Source: Otis tarda
Lineage: Eukaryota; Chordata; Aves; Otidiformes; Otididae
DNA length: 64,000 nt
Direction: 5' to 3'
Assembly (NCBI GenBank): GCA_026413225.1
Contig: CM048554.1
Coordinates: 4,790,001-4,854,000 of the forward strand
This document shows, piece by piece, positions 34,701-46,299 of this stretch (its first letter is position 1; every line of letters begins with the position of its first letter). The notes below the pieces were generated by a model. The model was not told the DNA's origin and did no database searches. It worked only from the letters and a program-made list of their open reading frames with translations. The position numbers and the translations under genes were made by a program.

Positions 34701-36163
34701 CCCATCCAAATGTCCAGGTTAGTGCAGAGGGCTACTGAGAAAGGGTGTTCTTTGGAGAGGTTAAGGCATGGGTGACATCAAAGTGCTTGGTGCTGTAAGG
34801 CTCTTCCTTACGTGTAAATACAAGCTGTGTGCTCCCCAAAATGTATTCCTGCTGGGTCCAACTTCAGCCTGCCTGTGTGTGATGTGGGGAGGGAGTGGGA
34901 ACCAAAGGTCGCTCTAAGGAGAGAAGAGAAGGGTAGAAATATGTGGGGGGAGGTACTCGCGCAACTGCTCAGCCTCAAAACCACCCCATCCCTTTCTTTT
35001 CCCAAGGAGCAAGCAGATGTACCATGCAAGGACAACAGCAGCAACTCAATAGTGCAACTTCCTCAAATAATTTTCCTTATTTAGGTTTTATCGACCCAAG
35101 GGGAGCCACTGTGCTGCCTCAACTTGAGGAGCCGCTTCATATGCAGCTTGTAAGCATGGAGAAAGGATTTTTTTTTAAACTGTGGGTGATGTCGAGAATA
35201 AAAGACTTTTTAGTGAATAATCCTAAATACGAGGTGAACATTTAAACAAAGAGCCACTGTGGAATTTACAGACAAATACATGAATTGGCCCGTTGTAAAA
35301 TGGACAGAGTTTTACTCAAGGATGCAGTGGCCACTTCCAGCCTTTCAAATTTCCACCAAGTTTTAGAGGCTAAGTGCTAAAGACGATAAAGATGTTAATC
35401 AGTGATGGGATTTCATCCTTCCTGAGAGTTTTGATAGGACGCAAGCACTAGCCCATCTTCAGTATACATGGATTGGCTTCAGTCCTCAGATCGCTGTCCT
35501 GCAGCCGATGAAAGACGTAGGTAGCAGCAGAGTGGGTCTGCTGGGAAAATTCAGCTGGCCAGTCTGAAGGTTCTTTGCACCTCTATCAGCTCCCATCCCG
35601 TTAGCACGTTAGACTTGCCTTTCTTTGTAACCGTGCACAAAAAGAATGGCTCCAAGCATGGCAGTACGTAGAGCAAATGGGTTGTGCAATTTCTCTAGCA
35701 GTATAGGAACACTGCTTACCTTTATGCTTGAGAGTCAATGAGAAGAAGAAAAAAAAAAAGTGGAAAAAAAAATACTCCTGCCTTAGCTCTTTGGCAGAAG
35801 AGCAATAATTTCAATGCACACCCTCACACCCCCCACACACGCTTTGCTGCGTTACAGGCAATGGTGTTGCCTGGAATGAAATGCCGCAGCTGTGAACTTT
35901 GCTTTGCGGTAGACAGGAATGAAATGTTCTCTCCTTCACTTCTGTTTGCAACACGGGCGACGTGATTCCAGATTATGTTACCTGAGTGATCAACATCCAA
36001 ATAATTTGTCCAGACATAGCGTAGCAGGGCAAAAAAAAAACCCACCCAAGAAATCCACGGTGTAACTTCAAATACATACATGAGTATTTCCATGCTTGCA
36101 ACTCTCCTGTGTAGGTGTCTAGTGATTCCCACTGATTATCTAACCATATGTTTTCTTTTTCTC
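31718..36163. other. Non-coding sequence, no gene recognised
   Basis: About 4.4 kb with an A15 run at 32463-32477 leading into a short TA repeat, and unique sequence. The antisense frames at 33981-34350 have no domain. I recognise no transposon, although decayed copies could be present. Confidence 0.5.
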
Positions 36164-36185
36164 TTTTTTTTTTTTAAAAAAAAAA
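36164..36185. repeat. T12-A10 homopolymer junction
   Basis: Twelve T run directly into ten A. This is self-complementary and forms a perfect 20-base palindrome at the junction. Likely a replication-slippage product. Confidence 0.95.
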
Positions 36186-36269
36186 TAAATGATTCAACAC
36201 ATTTTTTTGTAGCATGTTAGAATGGCTAAAATAACATGTGGGCTTATCCTGCTCTGATTGAATTTAACG

Positions 36270-36312
36270 CTGCCATTCCCACTGACTAAACTGATTCAGA
36301 ATTAGGCCCCCA
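36270..36312 (+). repeat. Possible ancient amniote repeat, CCATTGA-core type
   Basis: GCTGCCATTCCCACTGACTA, then AACTGATTCAGAATTAGGCCC resembles CAATCCCATTGACTTCAATGGGAGCAGGATTAGGCCC with several changes. Short and weak. Confidence 0.3.
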
Positions 36313-37839
36313 GTGAAGAAAAGTCCATGGTATGTGTAGAAGTAGCCAGAACTCCAGCTTGGGGACATATTGAGCTCATTTGGTACAGAAATAATATTTT
36401 TCCATAGCCTGGATGTATACAGATGGTCCAGTCCTGCACAGTACAGGCAAAGCTCCTACTGAATTAAGATGAGAAAAAAAAACAGGTTGAAAATTTGCAA
36501 TTGCAATTAAGGTCAGTATAGCGTAATCAATGCAGTTCCGAAATATGTAGATGGTTTTCACTGGAAAAAGTTGTGGTCCAAACTCTGAAGATTTGCAGCA
36601 AGAATTGTACAATTCATGCAGTAGAGATTGACTCCCCTTCCAGTTGTGCTCTCCGCAAGCGCCAGGCTCTCATGTTTGCGACACAATTTTCCACAGTGGA
36701 TGACCTGTATGTCCAGCAAACAGGTTTTCCAGGTGCAAAGTGGTGCACGGAACAACGCCCAGAGGGGGAACGCTCAGAGACTCATGATAACTTCATGTGG
36801 CAGGCCCTGCACCACAACAGAGCCGGGGGAACCCTGAGTCACGCTCCTCAGGGATGCCTCACAAACGCATGGCTTTCTAGGATGAGGCACAAGTTACATC
36901 TTGGGTTAAGATTATCACAAGTTTGGCCCTTCCTGCTAAACTACTCAGACAGCTGACTGACGGGAGAGTGAGAACGATCCGGGACAACAGAGAAGTGGCA
37001 ATATTTTGTGAAACAAGGAAATGGCTTGCCAATGCTAACTGCCCCCGTGGGCTTTCACACTGCCATGAGTGTGAATCCTCCAGAAGAACTGAATCTATAC
37101 CAGGGTAGGTTAAAGAGAAAAATATCTTCAGCTGGTGTGTGCAAGCAGGGCGATTTCAGATGAACTTGCTTCTCAGTGTAGCTGAGAATTCCCCAAGAGG
37201 AAGGCAGCTGAGATCAGCAGTAGGTATTGTTCAGGCACATCAAACCAAGCCCACTGTTCAGGATGCTGTGGACTCTTGCAATAGGGCATTATGGCCAGAT
37301 TCTGTGGTTTTGGCTGAGAAACTAGAGCTTCAGTACTCTGCAAGAGGTGTGCAGCTCACCTATAAATATAAGTGGTTCTGTATTTGCCAAAAAAAAAAAA
37401 AAAAAAAGGTGTTGTTGTAGTTGAGCCATTCTTACCAACTTGAGGTCCCGCCATTTGATGGTCTGCATGGTTTACAGAGAAACCATTATCATCAGGGACA
37501 GATGATCTGATAGTTATTAAAAATAATAGGCCGACAAATGACATATTCCTGGCCGTGGAATGAAATACTTGACACACCAGATGGGCCTTCTTTATCTCAG
37601 ATTTCTCCAGCTTACCCACTCAATATTGATAACGTGCTCAGAGGAGTTTGGAGAGTCATGTCAATAAACACAAACACCTAAAAAACTGTCTACAATGAGG
37701 CTTCATGACAAGAGCTGAGAAAAGAAAGTTCTTTCCTGAAGTTGTAAGAAGTTGAAAGCTGTCTTCTTGGAAGATGGGTATAAAGCTCTATCCGCTATTG
37801 CGGGAGGTTACTGGTGAGTCCCCTCAAGGCTTTGGCTGG
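36313..37839. other. Non-coding sequence, no gene recognised
   Basis: Unique sequence with an A19 run at 37389-37407. The 127-codon plus frame at 36573-36956 has no recognised domain. Part of 37440-37840 may be further decayed CR1 upstream of the element at 37840, but I could not align it. Confidence 0.5.
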
Positions 37840-38935
37840 GATGTCTGCAACACATCTTTGTGCAAGAGAGAGGTTTTTGTGCGTTACTTAGACCTGAGGT
37901 TGTTGAAATACTAATTTGATCGCATTCAGACATAGTAATAAATAGTCTGGTGAAAAAGGATGAATAGTGAGATGAGAAATTTTGCAGATGATGCAAATTA
38001 TTCAGCATTGTCAAACTAAATCTGGCCACAAAGCACTGCTGAAAGAGTTCACGATCCTGAGTGGCTGGGCAATAAAAATGGCTGATGCAGTGCAGTGTCA
38101 ACAAAAGCAGAGCACATGCAGAAAACTCACTTAAGTACACTTCAACACGGACGAGCCCTAAATGGAACACTTAGCAAAGACAGCTCGGAGGTCTCCTTTA
38201 AAGTCCACCAGAAGAGGCAACTATCCCATTAAGAATGAACTTGCAAAGAGGCAGGAACCAATCAGAAAACATCATTGTAGCACTCCTCTATGAAACTACA
38301 TCTCCATGGTAGCGTGGCCATCTAACTCCAGAAGGGTTGAGCTGAACGGGAAGGAAAGCATTCAGGATGAGGAGAGAAAGGCAACAGCTTCTGTAAAGAT
38401 GGAAAAATAAGCAGATGAGGAGTCTTCAGGGTGGAAAGGGATGACAGCAGCAGGAGGTACAGTAAAGGTCTGTCAGATCACGACTGACATACAACAAGAC
38501 AAATAGAAACTGGTTGTTCGCTGCTTCTTGTAAGAAGTAAAGAGGACCCAATGATGCTGTCACATAAGAAGGTTTAAACCAACACAAGGAAGTACTTTTT
38601 CATACGAAGCATAATTAAATTGTGGAACTCATTGCCACAGGATGTTGCGGAGGCCAAAAGTTATAAATGGCTTGAGAAAGGGATCAAAAACATTTGAGGA
38701 GGATAGATCCATGGGTGGCTGTTAAAACACACTGGTCTGGAGGCAGCCTCTGCTCTGGGAAGTCCATAAATCATGGATTGCCCGAAGCGAGGAGGGTACA
38801 GCAGGGGAGGGATTGTGCTGAACCTCCTCCTTGAGTTTCCTCCTCCTGCATCTCCTCCTGCCTCTGCTGGGAGACGGGATGCTGGCCCATGTGGCCTTTT
38901 GGTGCGACACTGGTGAGGTCCCAGCTCTGCTGGCT
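37840..38935 (+). mobile_element. Ancient CR1 LINE, ORF2 reverse transcriptase to 3' UTR
   Basis: A long decayed CR1 of the old amniote type. GAATAGTGAGATGAGAAATT, then TTGCAGATGATGCAAATTAT translates as NSEMRNFADDANYS, which matches the CR1 reverse-transcriptase stretch with its catalytic FADD motif (37981-37992). LSGWAI.MAD follows as expected (38060-38085). Further on, 38590-38692 translates as KYFFIRSIIKLWNSLPQDVA and then EAKSYKWLEKGIKNI, the conserved ORF2 C-terminus, followed by GAGGATAGATCCATGGGTGG of the 3' UTR. The last homologous words are near 38880-38930 (GACGGGATGCTGGCCCATGT). Frameshifts and stops interrupt it throughout. It is a dead copy far older than the avian-type CR1 fragments elsewhere in the window. 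Confidence 0.85.
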
Positions 38936-39469
38936 CTGTCTGGGGCATGTCTCTTCTTAATTCTCTTTAATTTAAAAAAAAAACCAAAACCAAAACAAAC
39001 TCAAAATCAAAATACAATGAAAACCAGAAGAAGGGGAAGAAACACCCCCAGCCCTCCACACACTGTTAGTAGGCAGCCTGGTAGTTGTTTTATTTTCTTT
39101 AGAGTGGACTTTGTGTTGCAAGTGGCAGGAAGCCATGAACCACAAAAATAAAATAATTCTAACCCTAGTGCTAAGTAAGGAAAACAAAGATGGCTCAGCA
39201 ATTAGCAGCATTATATATGTTAGTACTAAGTAACAACAGATGTCAGGACTTGAGCCCTTTGCATTCCTCGCGATCCTTTGGAAACCAAAGCCTTTTGACG
39301 TTGCTATACATTATTACAGTTATTTCGGGTCCGAGGGAACGGCAAGGGCTCTTTGAATGTCGAAATCTGTCGGTTGCTAGGACTGGCTGGGTCTTACCTG
39401 TGTCTACCTCACCGTCCCGCGTACTTCTGCTGACTTAACAGGCCAGCGCGCGCTGCAAAAGCCTGCTCT
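38936..39469. other. Non-coding, includes an A/C-rich tract
   Basis: The tract at about 38971-39025 is made of A-runs and ACCAAAAC-type words, and the F/W/L-rich minus frames come from it. Otherwise unique. Confidence 0.55.
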
Positions 39470-39705
39470 GTAAAGACATGCGCTGGCCATGAGTCATTAG
39501 CAAGCATGCGAAGCTAATTGGCAAAATACTCATAAAAGATTTTGAAGGTGGGTTAATTACAATTCATTACACTGTAAACTGTCCCCAGGCTATTGTTAAA
39601 AAATGCAGGAGTTTCAAGGTCCAGTATTTTATGATTCATTTTGCCATGCAGTGAAAAACAGACTCTATATCAAACTACATTCATTAGAGTTAAGACCACA
39701 AAATC
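39470..39705. promoter_or_regulatory. Candidate conserved non-coding block with TAAT-core words
   Basis: GAGTCATTAGCAAGCATGCG, AAGCTAATTGGCAAAATACT, GTGGGTTAATTACAATTCAT and TTTATGATTCATTTTGCCATG give closely spaced homeodomain-type sites, with no repeats or low-complexity DNA. The texture is like a conserved developmental enhancer; cross-species alignment would decide. Confidence 0.35.
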
Positions 39706-42390
39706 TTTATTGGTTTTCCCAACATTCCCTCCTTGTTATATGAATTCATATGGACTGCACATTTCTAACAATTGGCAAGAAGGCATGAAATAAAATTTAT
39801 GATATTTTCTTACCTTCTACTCGGTGCAGCCTTAAAAGCTGCCCCTCCTAGTTGCTCTACCTCCTCCCACCTTAATTCGTTTGCCCTGATAGGATGGGAA
39901 ATGGAAAATAACCAGAAACATGAATGGGAACGACTTCGCCACGCTTCAGATTTGGTTGTCTGATAAATCTGGCTGCTGCATGTGCGTGCAGGACCGTCAG
40001 CTCCAAAAGGATACTGGTAATGAAGCAGTAATAAAGCAGAATTTCCCCTCGTAGTAATAGAGGTAATCTTTTTGAAATTCAGAGCAGATACATTTTTACC
40101 GATTACTTGTATTTCCAGATGGAGGCTCTTGTAGCTAAGCCCAGAATGCACCTTCAGAGATCTGGTTAGACAAATGTCGACGCTCGTGCATCAGTTTACT
40201 CATGAGTGATACAACCCACACGCTTTGCTGGATCGGGAGCTTTGTCTACTCATAGCCGAATTCTCCAGCTTATAAAAGAAGATAACAGAGCCTTTGACTG
40301 TCTTTGCTTATGCCAGGGATGTCAAATACTTATATTTTTCTTGTGAAAGGTCTGTGGGAGGGAGGCATTGCTACTGAGTAGCTTGGTGTAATTCTCAATA
40401 ATGCTGTGTTGAGAAAAAGTTGATAGAGGACCCAGCTGTGACCTCGGTGGGACCAAAGCCAAGCGTTGCTCATCAGTGCCACCTTTGTACCCTTCTCCGA
40501 GGGCGCTCCTTATCTCCTTGTGCTAGCTGGCACTTGGGCTCTCCTTTGAGGCTTAAATGGTGCCATTCAGCCACGCTTTTTCTCTATCCCAATACGTCGA
40601 GCTCTGTTTGCTTTTGCAAATCCAAGGGACTTTCTCCTGTGCTGGCCCAGCCTGCATCTGACTGCACCAAGTCCTACTCTGTGCATTCATTTCTAACTCT
40701 AGAAGAATCGTTGTTAGCATTTCTAGCCCAGCCAAGCTAATTTGGGGGTTAAGTAGGTTCTAACGGGCGCTAAGCATGTTATTAATACACGGTATTGAGC
40801 TGCAGTGGTCTGCTGGGAGTTTGAGCTCAATTCAACTCTGGCTTTGGGGTGCTCCTGTCCCGGGGAGGGCAGCCACCCATGGCAGTCAGAGCTGATAAAA
40901 ACCAGATTTACACATGATGGACATAGCCAGGGATGACTACTTTCTCCCATTAAAACTGTTGATGACATGGATGGATTTTGTTCTTTCAGTTAACATTTTA
41001 CTTTTGTAGGGTTTTTTGAGGCAGTGGGGAGAGGGAGGGTACTGAAGAAATCTCCCATTTAGGCAGTAATTGAACTGCTGGTCTTAGGTTTTTCTTACTG
41101 AAGGCTCCAGACCTTTCAGTGAAACGACATTTTTGGAGGCAAGGTTTTTCATTCAGTTGAAAAATGCTTTCTTCTTCAGACAAATACATCAATAGGAAAA
41201 AAAACCCCAAACCCTTCCAACCTGAAATTAGGCCTGTAAGATCATCAGTTTGCTCCAGTAAGACTCAGTAATAGGTCTACTGAAATGTGCATTGTTTTTG
41301 TTTGCATTAACAGAATATAAAGTGATAAATATCTTGCACTGGCTATTTTGACAGATTTTCTCTGGGAAACTGGATTTTCCTTACAGGACGGTGTCAGAAC
41401 AACCATATTTTTTGAGACCAAGAATCTGTCTAGCTTGGTTTCCAACAGAGGCATGCAGAGAAGAGTAAAAACTGACTTGAGCATTTATGATCCTTGTCCT
41501 GGGTAGTTTGCCAGCCTGCACATCTGCTCTGTCACGCTGGGAACTGACTCCTTCCTACTGATGTGACTGCAGGCTGGGACAACGGGAATGAAGCTTGGTG
41601 GGGTGGCCTGCGCCGTATGATTTACAATTGGGAGCATTTTCCCACCGGGTGATCCATTGTATGGGATGTGCCTCTTGCTTCCCCTCCTGAAACGTTCTCC
41701 CGATTGCACTGGTGGGGACCCCTGGTCATTGTGCCAAGAACTGAGCAAAAGCCCAGAAGGAGTTTATAGCCCAGCAGCCAGAGCTCAGCTGGGTTTTCAC
41801 AGCCGGTGGGCATTTGGAGCAAAGAACTTGGAAATCAGAGTTCAATGACAGTGATATTTATGGGTACTCTGACTAATCTCTGTGCCTGGGACCTAACAAC
41901 TATATCCAAAAACATTGGCAAATACTTCTTTTGTCTTGTTCTGTTTTGTTTTGGTAAGAATTATAGCTGTTCCTGTTGCCATCTCACCTGGAACTAGTAC
42001 ATTAAGAAACTTCAACTTCACTTCGTGACATTTAGCAATGTCAGTGCTGTTATTGGACAGACGTACCAGTGAGTGAAGTGGAAGCAAAGGAGGAAAAAAT
42101 GACTGACCAAAGTTTTCCAGACTCTCACAGATAGTTGTTTCTAGTGGTGGAGAGATTTTGCAAGTGGCAGGTGTCAGCATTAAGTACTAAATTCTTCCTT
42201 TCCCCTTTGGGCTCATTATAAATAGGGATATTTGTTCTTAAAATAGCCATTTTTCATCACATCTTTTTAGGGTTATGCCTCTGTAAGGCATACAGATGCT
42301 GAATTTGGACAGGAGACCTTTTAGCCATAATATATGAAGCTCCAGAATTTCAGAGGCTCCATTAAGAGTATCATGCAGAAATTGGGATTT
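39706..42390. other. Non-coding sequence, no gene recognised
   Basis: Unique sequence. T/G tract at about 41932-41955 and an A/C tract near 41198-41217. The frames of 106-113 codons at 39810-40740 have no domain. Confidence 0.55.
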
Positions 42391-42427
42391 CTGCCATTGG
42401 CTTGATTGGCTCCAGGATTACACCCTT
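42391..42427 (+). repeat. Ancient amniote repeat, CCATTGA-core type
   Basis: CTGCCATTGGCTTGATTGGC, then TCCAGGATTACACCC matches the pattern CCATTGACTTCAATGGCTCCAGGATTACACCC with few changes. Only this short core is recognisable. Confidence 0.45.
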
Positions 42428-43239
42428 GCTGCTCCTTGGAAGTCATCTTTGATTTGGAAATCATCTTGAAAAATGCTGTGATACATTGCTCTCCAAGGAG
42501 ATTCCTGCTACTTCATCGTTTTGATGAGGCTGTAAATAACGAAAGAGCCTTACTCATCAAGTGCTCCTCCAGTCCCGGCTGAACTCAGAGTAGTCAGGAA
42601 TGGGCAACAGCAAAATGTTAATCAAATTCCTTCGAATCTCAAAAGAAATGTTGAGTAGAGCTTCTCCGAGACTGCAGAAAACTCTCCACGGGAAACTGTC
42701 AACATTTCTATTTAACATATTGTGTCAACATTTGGCATCCGCGAATCAGCTGGTGAAGTGGTTGGAAAAAACAGAAAAATACAATTTAAGGATGTTTGGA
42801 ATATATATTTACGTGTGTATATACTTAAAAAACATACATCTTTCTATCTAAAATATACGTACTACCTATATGCAATGTTTTCCAGTTGCCAACTATGTCT
42901 GTGTGTATATATGTTTATGTGATATTTATATATGACAACAGGAAAATGTTCAGCCAATTCCAGTTTTGAGCCAGTCACTTTGAAGGTAGATTTGTTTGCT
43001 TGTTTAACAAACCCCATTTTGACAAATGGCCTCTCCTAGCTAGGAGGTGGATACCCCAAAAGCCATTCTGGACGGGCTGTGTGATGGGACATCACTGTTG
43101 GTGCTTTCAGAGTCGCTACCATCAATAAGTCCTCTGGGCTTCTCCTCCCTGAGCTGTTGTAATTCACTGTTGCGCTGCTCTCCGCTCCGGCAGAGGCTGA
43201 GTCCTGCGCAAGTGTTTAGTGGAGAGCTTGGCCCCACAG
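42428..43239. other. Non-coding, with a TA/TG-rich stretch
   Basis: The section 42800-42935 is AT-rich with repeated TATAT, ACGTGTGTATATA and TATATATGTTTATG words. Otherwise unique; no gene recognised. Confidence 0.55.
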
Positions 43240-43292
43240 CCATCCGTGGCAAAAATCCCGTTGACTTCAATGAACCTGGGTTTCACTCCCAG
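43240..43292 (+). repeat. Ancient amniote repeat, CCATTGA-core type
   Basis: CATCCGTGGCAAAAATCCCG, then TTGACTTCAATGAACCTGGG, then TTTCACTCCC follows the same block order as the copy at 13480-13540 and is closer to the remembered consensus. Confidence 0.55.
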
Positions 43293-43580
43293 TCCTTGGA
43301 AGATTTTTACAGATGTGCACATAACACACCATCTATATCCTGTAACCAAAGCCTCCCCTGTTGAGTTTACTTACTTTTACACTGTGCACGGTGTTAAACT
43401 CAAGCTTTTTCAATTCCTGTTCTTATTCTGGGCCCAGTGGAAGGACCCCTCTCTTCTGTTTTCACTGACATTCATGAAGGTTGGTGGAAGTACCTTGCTG
43501 AAGGTCCCTCACGTAGAATGCTTCCTACAGAGCAAATGCAAAGGGATAAGACATTTCACAACTGGCTTTTATAATCTTAC

Positions 43581-43600
43581 AAAAAAAAAAAAAAAAAAAA
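43581..43600 (+). repeat. A20 homopolymer
   Basis: Twenty consecutive A, no recognised transposon body upstream. Confidence 0.95.
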
Positions 43601-43849
43601 GAGTCTGTCTCAAAAGCTGCTGACTTTTCCTCTAGCGGAGGCTGAGCTGCTAAGAGATCTGTAGCACTCCCCCTCAGTGAGTCAAACCCTGCAACTCAAA
43701 GCAGAGAAAAGCGTCATAAATCCTTGCAAACAAGAGGCATCGCTATCCAGCTGCGCACCGAGAGCCCAGCCAACACTTTTGGAGCCAACAGCTCATCACC
43801 AAAGGCAACACTATCACTGCCATGAAGGCAGCCTGGTGCCCTACAATGA

Positions 43850-44070
43850 ATTCAGGTCCCCTGTGTGACCTTGGACAAGGTGCATATGCTCCTTGCCTTC
43901 ACTTCCCCACCTAGAAGATGGAGCTAGTAACACTTGATTTGCTCATCATGTTTATTTAAATCATAAACACCTCCAGGCAGAGGCAATCTCTTACAACGTG
44001 TCTATACAACGTCTAACAGAAGGCCCTTGTCTCAGCTCAACCTCTAGGTACTACACAAAGGCAAATAATA
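43850..44070 (+). mobile_element. MIR-type SINE (amniote MIR-like) with 3' tail
   Basis: The core TGTGACCTTGGACAAGGTGC, then TCACTTCCCCACCTAGAAGA, then TGGAGCTAGTAACA corresponds to MIR TGTGACCTTGGGCAAGTCAC..CAGTTTCCCCATCTGTAAAATGG. After it, CAGGCAGAGGCAATCTCTTA, CTATACAACGTCTAACAGAA and CAACCTCTAGGTACTACACA, AAGGCAAATAATA match the tail of an amniote MIR-type element that ends in a short CAAATAATA repeat. It is decayed but nearly full-length over this part. Confidence 0.7.
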
Positions 44071-45685
44071 GTACTTGGCAGAGCACAGATTTCAAACTAG
44101 AAATCTAATACCAAATAGTTCTCATTCTCTCCTGCTTCTGGCACTTGGCCCTATTCAAGATGGTTTTGTTTTGGTTTGTTTTTTTTTTAAGAAGGTACAA
44201 GACCAAATCCTGAGGGCCCTCTGTCTCCGATTCCCATTAAAGTTTACATTACACTCACTGGCAGTTTGTCTCAGAAGAGGTGTCCCAGGATTTCTCCCTT
44301 AGATTTTAAAATGACCGTATGGCAGAAAGCAAGAAAGCATGAACTTTATCTGGTCCTGGAGCCACAGCTGTAATCAGAAGCTTTATGATGAAGTTCAGCT
44401 GGAAGAGCAAAGGAGAAGAGGAAAAAAAAAAAACCAACAACAAAAAACCCAACACAAAACAAAACAAGGGAATGCCATCAAAGTCTTTCAAAGACAGAAA
44501 TTCATTTTACCTTTGTCAATGACTGTGGTTTTCAAGGATAAAGATCAAAGCAATGACCGTGGGCAGAGCTATGACAAATGCCGAGATCAGTCTGTTAAAC
44601 CCTAGCATTAGCGCTACAGTTAGACTGGTGTCTAGACTAGCAGTGGGTACTCATGCCAGGTTTGGCAAACACGGCAGCGGAGAGCTTGCATCAGAGACGT
44701 AGCAAGAAGAGTGAGGCATCCAAATTGCAGAGAGGAGGGAGCAATCAGACTCCAGCGGAGTGGAACTGGAAAAAGGAAGTTTAGAATAAAAAAAACAACC
44801 CACCAACTGGAAAAAAAAAAAAACCAAAACCACAAAAAACCACCGCCAGATTATTGCCTGAGCTCAGGGAAGGCAGTTGAGAAGATGCATCCCCCCTTCT
44901 TGGTTTTTACGTTGTGATTAATGTAGGCAGAAAGCTTAGATAACTGGGGGAAAGTAATGCCAAATTCTTATCAATACAGATGAGCTGGCTTCATATTCCT
45001 CCAGCCCTTTCATGTGGAAATGAGACTGCATTTGATGAGGCCAAGCCCGTGTTTGGAACAGCTCAGCTGGGATGTGCGCACAGTGAGGGTTCAGGTGCCT
45101 GCGCGGAGAATCGCTACAGCTGGGTGGAAAAGGGAGGCCTTTCCCAAGGGCAGAGAGCGCCTTCAGCTTTCTCGCTTTTTCTTTTCCTCACGGGGAGGAC
45201 ACAAAGGCCTTGGTCCACAGGACAGTTGCATGCTGAAGTCTGAGCTGACGGACTGTGCAAGGAGGCAAGGTGGTTTTGGCTGGTGAGGGGCCCTGGCCTG
45301 CAGGGTCTCCATGTTCCTCCATAGACATCTTGCACGGACCCTTAAAAATAACACCCTGTCATGTCCCGAAAGAGGAAGGTAGATAAATGAGGGGTGTACG
45401 CACACACTTATAACAGCTCATGTTAGCATTCTTGGGACCAGTCCTACTCTCACACTGCTGCCCTGGGGCACGTGCTCGCTTCAGTGCTGCAGCCTTGGAC
45501 AGAGGACAGAAGAGCAACAATGGCATCACTCACTGCATGTGGCACCTCGTGCCTGGCCGAGTCTGAGGCAATCCTGGCCTGAGAATGCCACATGGGACTG
45601 GTATGGGGACAAAAATCTAGAAAAATTGCATGCTGCTGGACAGCCACCATCACCAGAGTATCTCAAAACTACCCAGATACTTGTT
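44071..45685. other. Non-coding sequence with A/C- and T/G-rich tracts
   Basis: T/G tract at about 44162-44190, A/C tracts at 44419-44465 and 44780-44845. The rest is unique. The frames here are either low-complexity translations or short. Confidence 0.55.
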
Positions 45686-46113
45686 ATAGAATCATAGAAT
45701 GGTTTGGGTTGGAAGGGACCTTCAAAGGTCATCCAGTCCAACCCCCCTGCAAGGAGCAGGGACATCTTCAACCAGATCAGGTTGTCCAGAGCCCCGTCCA
45801 ACCTGGCCTTGAATGTTTCCAGGGATGGGGCATCCACCACCTCTCTGGGCAACCTGTTCCAGTGTTCCACCATCCTCAGTGTAAAAAATTTTTTTTCTAA
45901 TATCTAATCTAAATCTACCTCCTTCTATTTTGAAACCATTACCCCTCATCCTATCACAACAGGCCCTACTGAAGAGTCTCTCCCCATCTTTCCTGTAGGC
46001 CCCCTTTAGGTACTGGAAGACCGCTTTGAGGTCTCCCCGGAGCCTCCTCTTCTCCAGGCTGAACAGCCCCAACTCTCTCAGCCTGCCCTCATAGGAGAGG
46101 TGCTCCAGCCCTC
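45686..46113 (-). mobile_element. CR1 LINE, 5'-truncated, ORF2 C-terminal region plus 3' end
   Basis: The best-preserved transposon in the window, 428 bp on the minus strand. The 3' end at 45686 shows ATTCTATGATTCTAT on the minus strand, then ACCTTTGAAGG and the GGGGGGTTGGACTGGATGAC block. The frame [20 protein letters not shown] is the conserved CR1 ORF2 region after the reverse transcriptase, followed in another phase by [20 protein letters not shown], so at least one frameshift separates the two. It shares the CTCCTTGCAGG variant with the copies at 26503 and 31490, suggesting one subfamily. No convincing target-site duplication is visible. Confidence 0.97.
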
Positions 46114-46299
46114 GTTACATTGGCTTCTACCAGTCATGACCAGTTCAAAAGCAACTGCAAACTAACATGGGCAAATGTGATCTCCAACAGATGGAGATAG
46201 ACTGGAGGAAATAATTCCATAAACCCAGCTTCACGCAGGGGCTTGCATTGCCCGTTGTCAGGAACATGGTGTAGTACTTGCTAGAAGCAATGAGCTAAG
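46114..46299. other. Non-coding spacer between CR1 and MIR
   Basis: About 190 bases of unique sequence with no recognised feature. Confidence 0.5.

Noticed and set aside
38661..38948. Minus-strand frames within the ancient CR1
   Set aside because: They are antisense shadows of the decayed CR1 3' region.
45592..45907. Plus-strand frames across the CR1 copy
   Set aside because: Antisense to the genuine CR1 ORF2 relic, therefore not coding.
45676..46125. Target-site duplication of the CR1 copy
   Set aside because: Flanks share only about four bases (GTTA), too short to distinguish from chance.
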